A stretch of 64,000 nucleotides of DNA from Serripes groenlandicus (GCA_031761405.1 JASEVX010000003.1:143274350-143338349), one strand, 5' to 3'. Positions 25,701 through 40,700 are shown, counted from the stretch's first letter. Numbers and translations are program-made. Notes: generated by a model from the letters alone, not told the origin.

Positions 25701-28700
25701 TTGAAAATATAGTGACAAAAGAAGAAATTGCACAAAACGTGCAATTTCTCCTTTTTCCACAATGTTTTCCACTTTTGGTCATAGGTTATCCATTCAATTA
25801 TGGAGATTTTCTATGTTTTGTCTAAATACGTTCAAAGTCGTCTGCTGCAGAATTGTCGTATGAGGGAAAGGGTTAAAGCAGACGGCGTTTTGAAAACATA
25901 GTGACAAAAGAAGAAATTGCATAGAACGTGTAATTTCTCCTTTTGCCACAATGTTTTCCACTTTTAGTCATAGGCTATCCATCTGACAAAATACGTTCAA
26001 TGTCGTCTGCTGCAGAATTGTCGTATGAGGGAAAGGGTTAAAGTGGTCCCTGTATCTGGAAAGGAGATACTTATCATAATCATAGTAATTCAGAGCTCAA
26101 GATAGGAATCCGCTGTGGTCGAGTGGTTAGCGTCGGGGATTTCGAAACTGGGTGTCCCGGGTTCGATCCCCAGTCGCGGCACTACAGTCATGGTGGAGTG
26201 CCCTTGGGCAAGGCACATTTTCTAGTCTAGTACTGGTTTGTTTACCCAGGGATCATGAATAATTAAATTTAATTGTGCGCTAAATGACCTTAGCTGTCGA
26301 TGCGCCATAAAACAATATACATTCAGAGCTCAAGATAAGGGGCGTTTTGCATGTTCTAAAATCTTTATTTGACCCTCTAACCCTATTTCTGGGTACTCAA
26401 AAGAATCGTCTCAGTGTGCTTTAATAATACGAGAGAAATTGTGAGAAAAAGAGCTGAATACCCCTCCTTAAGTTATCTGGACCTCTGGTAATTGTTACAT
26501 GAAGTGTCCATTGAAGAAAGTATTGCTGCTACCTGATCTACTTCACTTAACCCTTTTCCAGATAAAACGTATTTTGATGCATCTGCAGCAGATGTCTTTT
26601 CAAAACATTGTGGCAAATGGAGCAATTGCCCAAAACCATCAAAGTCCTACTTTCATTTACAGAGATTTTCCATATATTTTTATGGAGATGTTTCGAAAGT
26701 CGTCTGCATCAGATTTGTTGTTTGTTGTTTGGAAAGGCCCAATGGCAACATCTAGGTCAAAGGTCAAGGTTGCCAGGTCAAAAATGTTGGTACTGACAGA
26801 AAGGTCATGTCACAAGGAATACACATGTGAAATATGGTAGCCGTACCTGTTATGGTTCAAAAGTAGTGGTCAAGGTTAAAGTTTTTTTCGAGAATGGCAA
26901 CATCTAGGTCAAAGGTCAAGGTCGCAAGGTGAAAAATGTTGGTACTGACAGAAAGGTCATGTCACAAGGTATACACATGTGAAATATGGTAGCCTTACCT
27001 GTTATGGTTCAAAAGTAGTGGGGAAGGTTAAAAAAAAAATTGAGAATGGCAACATCTAGGTCAAAGGTCAAGGTCGCAAGGTCAAAAATGTTGGTACTGA
27101 CAGAAAGGTCATGTCACAAGGAATACACATGTGAAATATGGTAGCCGTACCTGTTATGGTTCAAAAGTAATGGCCAAGGTTAATTTTTTTTTCGAGAATG
27201 GCAACATCTAGGTCAAAGGTCAAGGTCGCAAGGTCAAACATTTTGGTACTGACAGAAAGGTAATGTCACAAGGAATACACATGTGAAATATGGTAGCCGT
27301 ACCTGTTATGGTTCAAAAGTAGTGGTCAAGGTTAAAGTTTTTTTCGTGCAGACAGGCCAAAAACTACATCTAGGTCAAAGGTCAAGGTCGCAAGGTCAAA
27401 AATTTTGGTACTGACAGAAAGGTCTTGTCACAAGGAATACACATGAGAAATATGGTAGCCGTACCTCTTATGGTTCAAAAGTAGTGGTCAAGGTTAAAGT
27501 TTTTTTTGTGCAGACAGACAGACAGACAGACAGACGTGTGCAGACAGACAGGCCAAAAACTATATACCCCCCGAATCGGAGATTCCGGGGGGGGGGCATA
27601 AAAAAACGAACCAATAAATAACAGTAACAAAGGAGCTTGTTAATCCTTTCCTACATAGAACAAATATGCAGCAGACGACTTTGAAAGCATACCCAATTTC
27701 TTGTTTGGAAACTCCCTTTCAATGAAAGTACAATAATTGAATAGAGGTGAAAACATGGTGACAAAAGGAGAAATTGCTCGTTTTTAGCAATTTCTTCTTT
27801 TTTGACGGCATATTTTCAAAAATCTGTCTGCTGCAGTGGCGTTAGAAAGAGTTGATATAAGGGAAAAGGTTAAACATTTCCTGATATTTAAACTCTTATG
27901 ATGCCTTCAATTATAAGTTTGAAACATGGAACTAAAATAAGAAATTGTTCTTAATGAGCAATTTCCTATTTCCTGTATGTATACCCTTTCCAAACGTACA
28001 ACAAATCTGTAGCAGACGACTTTATGGAAAATTTCTATAAATGAAAGTATTATAATGGAATCAAGTTGAGAATATTGTAGCAAAAGTTTTTTACTACTAC
28101 TGCAGATCTTTCAAAGTGGGCCTTGCAGTGCAGTACAGTTAACCCTTTCCCTCATACGACAATTCTGCAGCAGACGACTTTGAACATATTTTGTCAAAAA
28201 ATAGAAAATCTCTATAATTGAATGGTTAATCTATGACTTAAAGTGGAAAACATTGTTGCAAATTTCTCTTTTGTCACTATGTTTTCAAAAAGCCGTCTGC
28301 TGCAGAGGCGTTAGAAAGCAACTGAAAGGGTAAATATTTTAATCTTGGGAGCTTTCCCGATTCTGATTTAACAATTCTGCAGCAGACGACTTTGAACGTA
28401 ATTTGTCAAAACATAGAAAATCTCCATAATTTAATGGATAACCTATGACTAAAAGTGGAAAACATTGTGGCAAAAGGAGAAATTGCACGTTTTGTGCAAT
28501 TTCTTCTTTTGTCACTATGTTTTCAAAAAGCCGTCTGCTGCAGAGGCGTTAGAAAGCAACTGAAAGGGTAAATATTTTAATCTTGGGAGCTTTCCCGATT
28601 CCGAGGTTGATAATTTAGCCGATGTCATCTGTTTTAAAAAACATCTGGGTAAACATCTGGGCAAAAATATGGATCTTTATGAAAGTGAAAAAACATATTT

Positions 28701-31700
28701 TCGAATAAGATTAGAAAACATTGTGGGAAAAGGATGAATTGCTTATGACAAGCTCACATTTTCCACAAAATGATCTCAAAAATAGTTTACCCTTTGCCTT
28801 GTAAACGTACAACTTAACTACAGCAAACAACTTAATTAACCCTTTCCCTCATATAGACGCTTTCTGCAGCAGATGGCTTTTTGAAAACATAGTGACAAAA
28901 GAAGAAATTACTTATAACGAACAATTTCTCCTTTTGCCACAATGTTTTCCACTTTTAGTCATAGGTTATCCATTCAATTATGGAGATTTTCCATTTTTTG
29001 ACAAAATATGTTCAAAGTTGTCTGCTGCAGAATTGTCGTATGAGGGAAAGGGTTAAAAAACATCTTGGCAAAACTATGAAAACAATCTGTAAATGAAAGT
29101 TTATTAATTAAACAAAGTTGAAAACATTCCGTCAACATGAGGAATTGCTCATCATGAGTAATTTCTACTTTTGTAACAATGTTTCCAAAGCCGTTTATTG
29201 CAGATATGTCAAAATGCACCTGAATGAGGGAAAGGGGGTTAAAGTCATTTTCTGTAATTTTGCCAAGATGTTTTTCAAAGTTGACTGATGCAGATTTATA
29301 GTACGTGGGAAAGGGTTAAAGTCATTGACATCTTACTATTTCCTGTCTCTGACATGACTAGTGAACTATTGAATAATTACAACAAACGCAAACTCTCTCA
29401 TAATTAATGACGTCTACTTGACCCCCAAGTATGAGCCACATCACAACACAGCCTCTTTTATTTAGATCAACCCTTTCCCGCATACAGACGCTTTTTGAAG
29501 TCTCTGCAGCACGCCTTTTTAAAACAGTGTGGCAAAAGGAAACGCTCATAATTTCTCCTATTGCTATAATCAACCGTATTCAATAACTAATCTTTCATAT
29601 TATGAGCCGTCCCGCGAGAAAACCAACATTGTGGATTCTGTGAAGCATCGACCCGGATCAGCCTAAGAAAATTATTATGCCACACAGGCTTACCCGGATA
29701 GACACTTTTCGCCTCCTGTGGATTTTCTGTTTCAGGAATCATTAGTCTATACCTCTCTCCCCCTGAGACGGAATGTGTTGGCCTCGATCAGACTGCGCAG
29801 GTTGATCTGGGTCGATACAGTCTACGCAGAGGCCATGTTGGTTTTCTCGCGGGATGGCTCATTTATGGAAATTGTTCACATTTTTGCATTAATGTGTACA
29901 AAGTTGTCTGCTGGAGATTTGTTGTATATGGGAACAGGCTTATACGTAAATCTTTGGTATATTTAGAGTTTGCTGCTTGGAAAATGAGGGAAATCGAATG
30001 AATAAATGTTCAAACAAAAAATAAGTGGCCTACCCTCTGTTGCATATGTCTTTTAAACACGGTCATCCTAGGAACATTTGGAAAGGAGAAACTACTTGTT
30101 TTGAGCTTTTTTTCCTTTTCCAACAATATTTTCAAAGGTTTGTCCTCTGAAAAGGCACCAATCTGCATCAGGTATAAAGGATTAACATCAGGGATAAACA
30201 AAGAACATCCTGATATAAAGAATGGAAATAGAAAAACAAGATCTTGAGTCATCATTGAGTCATCTTGAGTCATCATTCTTCATGTGTTTATATCTAACCA
30301 CCACTTTTAAATTCACCAAATTAAGTGTTAGTTTCTGTAAAAGTTTCAAAGTTTTGTCATTTTGCGATTAAAAATGCATCTGTATATATATGTGGGAAAG
30401 GATTGAACTCTTTGCTGATGTTTTTTAACCCTTTCCCTCATATGACAATTCTGCAGCAGACGACTTTGAACATATTTTGTCAAAAAATGGAATATCTCTA
30501 TAATTGAATGGATAACCTATGACTTAAAGTGGAAAACATTGTGACAAAGGCGTCAGAAAGCGTCTATATGAGGGAAAGGGTTAAATCATCAATATGGCTT
30601 AAACAAATATTGTTGAGGTTCACCGGGAATCAGACATAGTGAAGAAGAATTTTGTCATTTCGTCACAATTCAGATGCCGCCTGGATGCCATGTTTTTCAA
30701 CCAATCCATATGGCTGGAACACCTTTTGTAGAAATTCATCTACAAGTTTCCTTCAAATTATCTTAGAATCAGACAAGCAGATTCAGGTTTTATCATTTTA
30801 CCTCTTTTCTTATTCCGCCTTGTGGCTTTGTTCTTTAACTAATCGTTATGACTTGAATAATGTTGTCAATGCTCACTGAAGGTACATTTCTGCTAAATCA
30901 CCTTGAAATCAGACAAGCACATTCAGAGAAGAAGAATTTTAAAATTTTGTCTCTTGCCCCTTTTCTGATGCCACCTGGCCGCCAAATTTTCAACTAATCA
31001 ATATAGCTTGAACAGTTTTTGTGGAAGGTCATACAAGGAAACCCATCTTGGAATGCTACAAGCAGATTCAGGAGAAGAATTTGTTGGCCTTTTTTTAAAA
31101 AATGATTACATACGAGAAATACGTCGTCATATTAAACAAGATTGCCATGGAGCGAATGCCATAGCTCTTCTGTTTTTCTAAGTAATAAAAGGGGGCATTA
31201 CTGAAAAATTATTAAAAACAGAGTTATGTTACTTGGTATAGACATGCATATTATTCCTAGGATCATGTGTACCAAGTTTTATTTGAAAATGTTGGAACAG
31301 TTTTTGAGTTGTGAGGTAAGGTTTAAGTTTCAAAATGCAGACGACAACGCCAAGGCTATCACAATAGCCAGACTTTTTTTCTTCTTAAAACAGATGAGCT
31401 AAAAACTATCCAATAGAGCCATGATGTTAAGTCTCGGTCTAGTCATTCTGCTATTCCATAAAAGAAAGAATCTGAAGCAAACTACTTTTAAACAAGAGCG
31501 CCAAATGTCACAAAATACGCCCGTCCTGTTTTTTTGAGACCAAGTATAGTAGTAATTGGTTGTACGTCAGCCAAACTTAGAGAGCGGACACCGTTAGTAC
31601 AGTTTTGGCCATATCGAGGGACATAATTGTGTAGTGACTAAGATAACGTTGTAAGTTATCAAACGTGACCAAGATATTCTGCCCATAAACATATTGTCTA

Positions 31701-34700
31701 AATTTGGTGATGATCGGATAAAGGCTTTACAAGTTATTTAGCTGACAAGACCAATTTTAGGTAATTTCTATAATTAAAGGGCAATAACTCTCTATCGACT
31801 GGAGCAATATGGCTAGTTATCGAACTTGTCCAAGATATTACACCAATACACATTCTGACCAAATTCGGTGATGATTGGACAAAAGCTCCTAAAGTAATTG
31901 AGCTGACTTGACCAATTTTAGGTAATTTCTATAATTAAAGAGGGATAACTCTCGATTGACTAAAGCGATATGGCTAGTTATCAAAATTATCCGAGATATT
32001 ATGCCAATACACATTCTGACTAAAGCGATATGGCTAGTTATCGAACTTGTCCGAGATATTATGCCAATACACATTCTGACTAAATTTAGTGATGATTGGA
32101 CAAAGGCTTCTTAAGTTATTGAGCTGACAAGACCAATTTTGTGTAATTTCTATAATAAAAGGGCAATAACTCTTGATTGAGTAAAGCGATATGGCTAGTT
32201 ATCGAACTTGTCCGAGATATTAGCCCAATACACATTCTGACAAAATTTAATGATCATTTGACCAAGGCTTCTTAAGTTATTGAGCTGACAAGACCAATTT
32301 TGGGTAATTTCTATAATTAAAGGGCGATAACTCTTGATTGACTAAAGCGATATGGCTAGTTATCAAACTTGTCCGAGATATTATCCTAATACACATTCCG
32401 ACTAAATTTGGTGATGATTGGACAAAGGCTTCTAAAGTTATTGAGCTGACAACATACTGGACGCCGCCCGTACGCCGCAGGTAAAACTATAATACGATCC
32501 GTTTTTTTCAAAAGGAGCGTATAAAAATCTGTGCACAAATAAATACGGATAATCTCCATAAAAGAAAAGACCATTTTAGAATATTCGTAGAAAACATTGT
32601 GACAAAAAAAACCCTGATAAAACGCTACAATAATTACTTTACCACCATGTTTTCATAAGCTGTTAGTTGAAGATGCGTCAAAATGCATCTGCAAGTGGAA
32701 AAGGGTTGACAGCGAAGCATAGCAATTTCTTATCATACAATTTATGCAAATCAACCACAATATATTCATGTTTATTTTTTGTAAATTCCTCTATAATAAG
32801 ACAATTAAGAGCAAATTATCAACTTAACCTTTTCCAAAATATAGACATGTTTTGTTGCCTCTGCAGCAGCTGATTCTTGAAAACATTGTGGCAAAAGGAG
32901 AAAATTGCCCATAAAAGGCAATTTCTCCCTTTGTCACATTGCTTTCAACTGTATTAACCCTTCCCGCATACAGATGCTTTCTGATGCCTCTGCTGCAAAC
33001 GACTTTTGAAAACACTGTGACAAAAGCAGAAATTGCTCAAAACGAGCAATTTCTCCTTTTGTCACAATATTTTCAACTCTATTTGATAATTCAACCCTCA
33101 TTTATTAAGAGTTTTCAGATTTTCATCAATAAGTTTTTAAAGTCGTCTCCTGCAAAACTGTTATATGTGGTGAAGTGTTAAAATACATGTAATCATACAA
33201 ATATTTATAGAGATTTTTCATACATTTGCCTTTATATCGTTTACTACATTTCTGTTGTTTGGGTTAGTTGATACATGAACAAAGCAATACCAAAATGCAC
33301 ACTTATACTAATATTCTAGAGCCATGTATGTCACAAGTAAAAGGTTATATCCCTTTCCGACATTCAACAAATCTGCAAAACTTAGGTTTAATAACATCTT
33401 TGCATGAATTTAAAATTGGAAAACCCTTACAAATGAAAGTATTTTTATTGAATAGAGTTGAAAATATTGAAAAAGTAGAAATTGGTCGTTTTGAGAAATT
33501 ACTCGTCACAATTTTAATATTTGTCTGCTCTAGAGGCGTCACAAAAAATGTGTCTGTATGTGGAAACCATTAACCCTTTCCCTCATATAGACACAACTCT
33601 GCACCAGACAGCTTTTTGAAAACATAGTGACAAAAGAAGAAATTGCTCAAAACGACAATTTCTCCTTTTACCACAATGTTTTCCACTTTTAGTCATAGCT
33701 AGGTTATCCATTCAATTATAGAGATTTTCTATTTTTTGATTTGTTTGTTTGGAGTTTAACGCCGCTTTCAACAGCTTTGGTCATATCACGGCGGTCAGTG
33801 CACCTACCCATGTTTTCCTGGCTTTCCTTTTCGAAGCCACTGACTACTTTCTCACATAGATCAGAGGTGAGAGGCAATGGAAAACATCGCCCGAAAGAAT
33901 GTCGCCGCAACCGGGTATCGAACCCGTGACCTCCAGATCACAAGTCAGATACGCTACCTATTGAGCTACCCGGCCGGGTCTCTATTTTTTGACAAAATAT
34001 GTTTGAAGTTGAATTGTCTGCTGCAGAATTGTTGTATGAGGGAAGGATTAATATATCTGTAACCAGAGAAGACCAGGGTGAAGTTGTGCATACACATAGA
34101 CTCGCCAGACTTCGCTGCCCACATTCACATAAATTTGTTTATAATAAACTACAATTGCAGCCCCTAGGATTAAAAATTACACCCATTGCATTTCATGTGA
34201 TACCAACAGACCCCTTTTCATGTGACACAGCTTTCAAACATGTATTTGAGCCGTTCCTGCTAGAAAATATTGTGAACTCTGCGTAAAGTATTCACCCGTA
34301 CCAACCTGCGCAGTCTGCGCAGGCTAACCCAAACAGACACTTTTTGCCTCTTGTGGAATTTCTGTTTCAGGAATCACTTCTCTATACCTCTATCTCCCTG
34401 AGAAGGAATGTGTTGACCAGGATTAGCCTACATAGTCTGTGCAGGCTGATCTGGGTTGATACATTATGCAGAGGCCATAATGTTGGTTTTCTCGTGGAAT
34501 GGCTCATTTGTATTTAACATTACCCCTTACTCTCATACAGCAAAATTGCAGCAGATGACTTTGAAAATATACCCAAAAAATATTGGTAAATCACTTTAAA
34601 TGAAAGTACAATAATTAAAAGAGTTCAAAACATGGTGTGAAAAAAAGATATTGCTTGTTTTGAGCAATTTCTTCTTTTGTCGACATGTTTTCAAACAGCC

Positions 34701-37700
34701 ATCTGCTGCAAAGGCATCAGAAAGCGTCTATATTAGGGAAAGGGTTAAATCATAGAACCCTTCATATTATGCAGACCCATTTTAAAAGGAGGTATGTTGT
34801 TTTCAGAAATTGCCAGCATTATTAGAAATGAGCATAATTAATCATCTAATTAAGGGATATGGTACATAAAGACCTTATATATTTTTGCAGTTAACCCTTT
34901 CCCTCATATAGACGCTTTCTGACGCCTCTGCAGCAGACGGCTTTTTGAAAACATAGTGACAAAAGAAGAAATTGCACAAAATGTGCAATTTCTCCTTTTG
35001 CCACAATGTTTTCCACTTTTTGTAATAGGTTATCCATTCAATTATAGAGATTTTCTATTTTTTGACAAAATATGTTCAAAGTCGTCTGCAGAATCCGCTG
35101 TGGTTGAGTGGTTAGTGTCGGGGATTTCGAAACCGGGGGTCCCGGGTTCGATCCCCAGTCGTGGCACTACGGTCATGGTGGAGTGCCCTTGGGCAAGGCA
35201 CATTTTCTAGCTATCATGAATAATTAAATTTAATTGCACGCTAAATGACCTTAGCTGTCGATGCGCCATAAAACAATATACATTCATTCAAAGTCGTCTG
35301 CTGCAGAATTGTCGTATGGGGGAAAGGGTTAATAAATGTCAAAAGGTTTAACACTTTCCCACCTGCAGATACATTCTGAGGCATCTAGAACAGACATGTT
35401 TGTAGAACATTGTGAAAAAAGAAATTGCTCATAATGAACAGTTTCTCCTTTTGTCAAAATGTTTTCAACTGTAGCAGATTTGTTTCTTATGGATTAGACT
35501 AAACGTATATCATAATATATGCTTATTTCATGCATAATACCTATTCAAACTATTCATGCCAATTGCTAGTAATCCTTTCCCACAAATCTACAGCAGACGA
35601 CATTGAAAAAGTCATGGCAAAATTGGGAAAAATAATCCATAAAAGAGTTTATTTATTACGAGCAATTTCTGCTTTTGCAACAATGTTTTCAAAAGTTGTC
35701 TACTGCAAGGCATCAAAAAACATCTGTATGTGGGAAAGGACTAACCAGGAATTGGTCCTATGTGTACGGCTATTTTGGCCCTATGTACAAGTATAAGACT
35801 AAGAACACAATTTATTGTAGGTCTGACTTGTAGAAGCATGCAATAGTTTTTCTATCATGGAGAATTGTTCTTTGTAACAACCATAATGATCTTCCATTTC
35901 TTTGAAAATATCAAATGCCAAATAAGGAAGTGTAATAATTAGACAATTGAGTCTACCAGTGTGAAAAAAAGAAGAAATTGCTCAAAACAAAGCGATTTAT
36001 TTCTTCTACACAATATTTTCAAGTCATCTGCTTCCATGTTTTTCTGTATTCGAGATTTTTATATTACATTGCATCTTTAAAATGTAAAGAGATGAGTAAA
36101 ATTATAACTTCCTAGTGAGAAATCATTTCCATGGGACGGTATCAGTTGTCCAGGTGATTTGAAATGATGTCATGTATCACCACATATGTCCCAATACACA
36201 ATCACATCATTTTAGCACAGTGAACACAGACTACGAAAAAGTCGTCAGTCCTGTCATTCCGGACTGATACATTTTCAGCCAAAAATTGGTTGAACAAAGA
36301 GGAAAATGTATGAACAAATAGCTTTCGGTCTGACAGGTTTAAAAATATTTCAAGTAGTCTGTCAGAACACAGCAACTCTGATCTATATATAACATATGTC
36401 CCGAGAAATGACAATCATTTTCATCAACTGTGTATGTAACATATATATATATTATTTATTAATGATTGATCATTTATCATGGGAATTATTATCCCTCCTG
36501 ATTTGACCAGCTTATAATAAACTTGTGCAGATTTGTCCATGGAATTCAATTCTTTGAACAACTTTGAAAGAGGACCACCTGAAATTATTTCAGAATTGCT
36601 CCATTGGTCTAGGAGAAATTGTTTGAATGAAAATGTGAACAGACACATGCAGAGACGCAGGATACAGGACAGTGAGTGATCACAATAGCTCACCCCTCAA
36701 TTCATGCTCAGGTGAGCTATAAGTGTTGCAACTTAGAGTCAAGTGTCACAAGCCAAGTTATGACTAATCAATGACCACTCAAGTTTCAGATGCCAAATGC
36801 TAATTGCTTTTAACAATAAACTGTAGATACGCAAGGAAGCCTTTCTGGATGACATGCCTGCACTATGGCAGAGGAATGATATTTAATATTTATCATGAAG
36901 TGGGAGTTGCCGCAACAGATTTCCACTTAAGGCACTCATTTCCTTACACTACAACTTAACCCTTTCCAACATTCAGACGCTTTCTGACGCCTGTTTTGAA
37001 AACATTATGATTGTAGCAAACGAAGAAATTGCAGATGATGAACAATTTCCCCTTTTGCAACAAATTTTTCATTTTATTCAATAATAATACTTTCATTTAA
37101 CCCTTTCCCATATATACAACAAATCTGCAGCAGACGACTTTCAAAATTTATTTACAAAAACATGGAAAATCTCAATAATAAGAGTTTTACTTTTAAATAG
37201 GGTTGAACACATTGTGGCAAAAGTAGAAATTGCTCATTTTGAGCGATTTCTTCTTTTGCCACAATGTTTTCAAATGTCGTCTGCTGCAGATACGTTAACA
37301 TTTGTCTACAAGTGGGAAAGGGTTAAAGAAAATTTCCAAAATTATGCCCAGACCCTTTCAGTCATCTTCTACAGATGTCTTGTATGTGGGAAAGGGTTTA
37401 AGCACACTATTACTAGATTAAAGATAGTAAGCAATTTCTCCCTTTACAATAATACTTAAGAAATCCTCTCATGCCACAAATGTCAAAACTTGGCTATTTC
37501 CGGGAAAGATTATAAATTCAATTTTAACATTTAACCCTTACCCTCATACAACAAGTCTGCAGCAGACCACTTTGAACATATTTTGTCAAAAAATAGAAAA
37601 TATCTATAATTGAATGGAAAGCCTATTTCTAAAAGTGGAAAACATTGTGGCAAAAGGAGAAATTGCTTGTTTTGAGCAATTTCTTCTTTTGTCACTATGT

Positions 37701-40700
37701 TTTCAAAAAGCTGTCTGCTGCAGAGGCGTCAGAAAGCGTCTATATGAGGGAAAGGTTAATTAATAGAGCATACCTTAGTTTCTTTTCTTAAAATGTTTCA
37801 GATTTGACCAAGACTATAATTAAAATAATTGTGCATCCTTTTCCCTCATGATAAAATCTTTGACTTTTTCTGCATCTGACAAAAATTCAGAAAAGGGTCT
37901 TAGTTCTTATAACTCTGTCAAAAATGCTTTCTTTATTTCTTAGGTCTATAGTCTTATTGCTATTGTCAAATTGTTTCGTAACTCAAAAAAGGAGAGTTTT
38001 TATCCCGTTCCTAAATTCAGGAAATCTGCAGCAGACAACATTGGAAAACTTTAGGTAAAACTTTGGAAATTCTCTATAAATTAAAGTACAATTTTTTAAT
38101 TAAGTTGCAAAAAGAATTGGCAAAAGCCTTAAAGGAGAAATTTCTTTTATCAAAATGTTTTCAAAAGTTTTCTGCTGTAGAGGTATCAGAAAGTGTCTTT
38201 ATGCAGGAAAGGGTTTAAGCACTAATGCAGATTGGGAAACAACAAAGTTTTCTAAAATAAAGTTTAAAGATCAATTTCAAGGATTATGATACAATATCAA
38301 CAGATTTTATATCAATACAAACATCCTGTCACACTTAACCCTTTCCCTCATATAGACGCTTTCTGACACCTCTGTAGCAGACGGCTTTTTGAAAACATAG
38401 TGACAAAAGAAGAAATTACTCAAAACGAGCAATTTCTCCTTTTGCCACAATGTTTTCCACTTTTACCCATAGGTTATCCATTCAATTAAGAAGATTTTCC
38501 ATTTTTTGACAAAGTATGTTCAAAATCGTCTGCTGCAGAATTGTCGTATGAGGGAAAGGGTTAACACACATGCTTTAATCCTTTCCCACATACAAACAAT
38601 CTGCAGCAGACAACATTGGAATCATCAAGGCAAAATCATGAAAAATCTCAATACAGTCAAACCTGTCTTAAGCAGCCAGACAAGGGAAAGGGCCAAATTG
38701 GCTGCTTAAGACAGGTGGCTGCCTACTACAGGGTCATCAATTTTCACCGAGATTTTGGCACATATTCTTTTTTCATGTATGTGATACTATGTATACATAC
38801 ACTTATATTTCGAGGGATTTAATAACCATTTTTTAATAGAAAATGAACAAAAAACAGCTGAAATTGAAAATTGTTTTATTAAACTTGCATTGATCATGAA
38901 ATACATGTATACCATAATAAACATTTTGAATCTTATTCTTTATTTAATTCATTTGTCTGTTTATGTACCACTCATTGTCTTAACCACATTAACAGTTGAT
39001 GGGTAAATTTATATAAAAAAATCAGTTATTTTCTTCTGCTTGGACTGGGATTCCAGTCTCAAGTTTAACGTTAACCTTTCGCGAAGTAGCATCACAAAAC
39101 CACTTGTAACACAGTTCATTGATCTCATCATTGGCAGTCACTCGACGAACACGTTTACTCTACGGGTTTGAGTTCGAATCGTACTCCTCCATAACTTCAC
39201 GTTTCCGTTTACACACATTTTGAATTTGGGTCCTCCAAACACCTAATTTATCCGCGATAAATTTACTGCTTTTTCCGGACTCTCACAGTTTCACAACCTC
39301 AACACATTCATCCAAAGTCAAACACTTCCGTTTTGGTGGCATTGTTAACACACTGACAATCAAACATTTATGATTTAAATCATAAAGTTTATATTTTTCA
39401 ACAATTAGCGCTGTTTACAAGTGTGAACTTAATGAGTTACTGTAATTCCTTATCGTTCGTTAAAAACACGAACAAACTGCCATTCTAATTATCGTCTGAA
39501 AAACGTTAGCTTCTTTAATCTTTTTACATGCCGACTTTTTTACACAAAACACTTTGATCTGTCTATTTTACCAATTACGCGAGCTAAAAATAGAGATGTG
39601 AAAACTATCACGCATTACACGGTCCGAAAAATTGCAATTATGTAGACCACAATAACAGCTTTGTTTGGTTTGATTCGGAAAAATGGCGATTATGTAGAAC
39701 ACAATAACAGCTTTGTTTGGTTTGTTTACGGCCAATTAAGAAAGTTTCAACTAAAAGCAACTTATTTTAAATTGAAGATATATTATAATTATTTGATTCA
39801 ATTGGTTTAATTCTGTGGCCGTAATGAAATTTTCATATGCCAAAATCGATATTTTACGGTAAAATTTGTTCATATGGTGGCCGTTTTAGGAGGTTTTTAA
39901 TGCATTTGGGACCAAAAATGTTGGCCGGTGGCCGCGTTGACCAGGTGACCGCCTATTGCAGTTAAGTTATATAGTAAATTTCGACGGGAGGGTCTGAAAC
40001 TGGCCACTTAAGGCAGGTGGCTGCTTATAACAGGTGACCATTAGCACAGGTTTGACTGTATATGAAAGAATCATTATGAGCAATTTTTACTTTAGCCACA
40101 ATGTTTTCAATTGTCACCTGCTGCAGATGCAGTCTTCAAGTGGGAAATGGTTAAATAAAACCATTATCAACAAGGTGTCTAACGCTTTCCCTCATATAGA
40201 CGCTTTCTGACGCCTCTGAAGCAGACAGCTTTTTGAAAACAAAGTGACAAAGCTCAAAATGAGCAATTTCTCTTTTTTCCACAATGTTTTCCACTTTTAG
40301 TCATAGTTTATCCATTCAATTATAGAGATTTTCTATCTTTTGAAAAAATATGTTCAAAGTCGCCTGCTGCATAATTGTTGTATGAGGGAAAGGGTTAAGT
40401 TTATGGCGAATAACAAGAACCATATCATGCCTCCAATCTCGATTATAGATGCATAGATTTCATCAGTTAAAGAAAATATCAAAGCAAAACTTTTTTAAAC
40501 ATTTAAAATTAAGTTTAACTAGAACTATCACTGAATGTGATTAATACCCCCAAACGCCGCCCTGATAGGAAAGGTTGTGAAATATTTAGAAACCCCACCT
40601 TAAAAGGACAATGTTATGGATCGGGTTATTCTTGTTTTGTTCATTTTTGGATAACAAAGGACAATAACTCTGTAATTATGTAAATTAGAGTTATGGTTCT

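Larger units (their letters stand above)
38575..40154. mobile_element. piggyBac-like MITE carrying a pogo-type element
   Basis: TTAATCCTTTCCCACATACA left to AAATCTCAATA (38653). It resumes at TATGAAAGAATCATTATGAG (40059) and ends CTTCAAGTGGGAAATGGTTAA. Confidence 0.78.

Noticed and set aside
26105..26185. tRNA gene with GTGGTCGAGTGGTTAGC and GGGTTCGATCCCC
   Set aside because: Part of SINE S1 with a shared 3' body and target duplication; the same head recurs at 35090 and, decayed, elsewhere.
33900..33975. tRNA gene on the minus strand (A and B boxes, clover-like head)
   Set aside because: No acceptor-stem pairing; followed by a SINE body and tail and flanked by a 12-bp target duplication, so it is a SINE head.
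38654..40058. Functional pogo transposase gene
   Set aside because: Only the N-terminal DNA-binding part is recognisable, with two in-frame stops and no catalytic domain.
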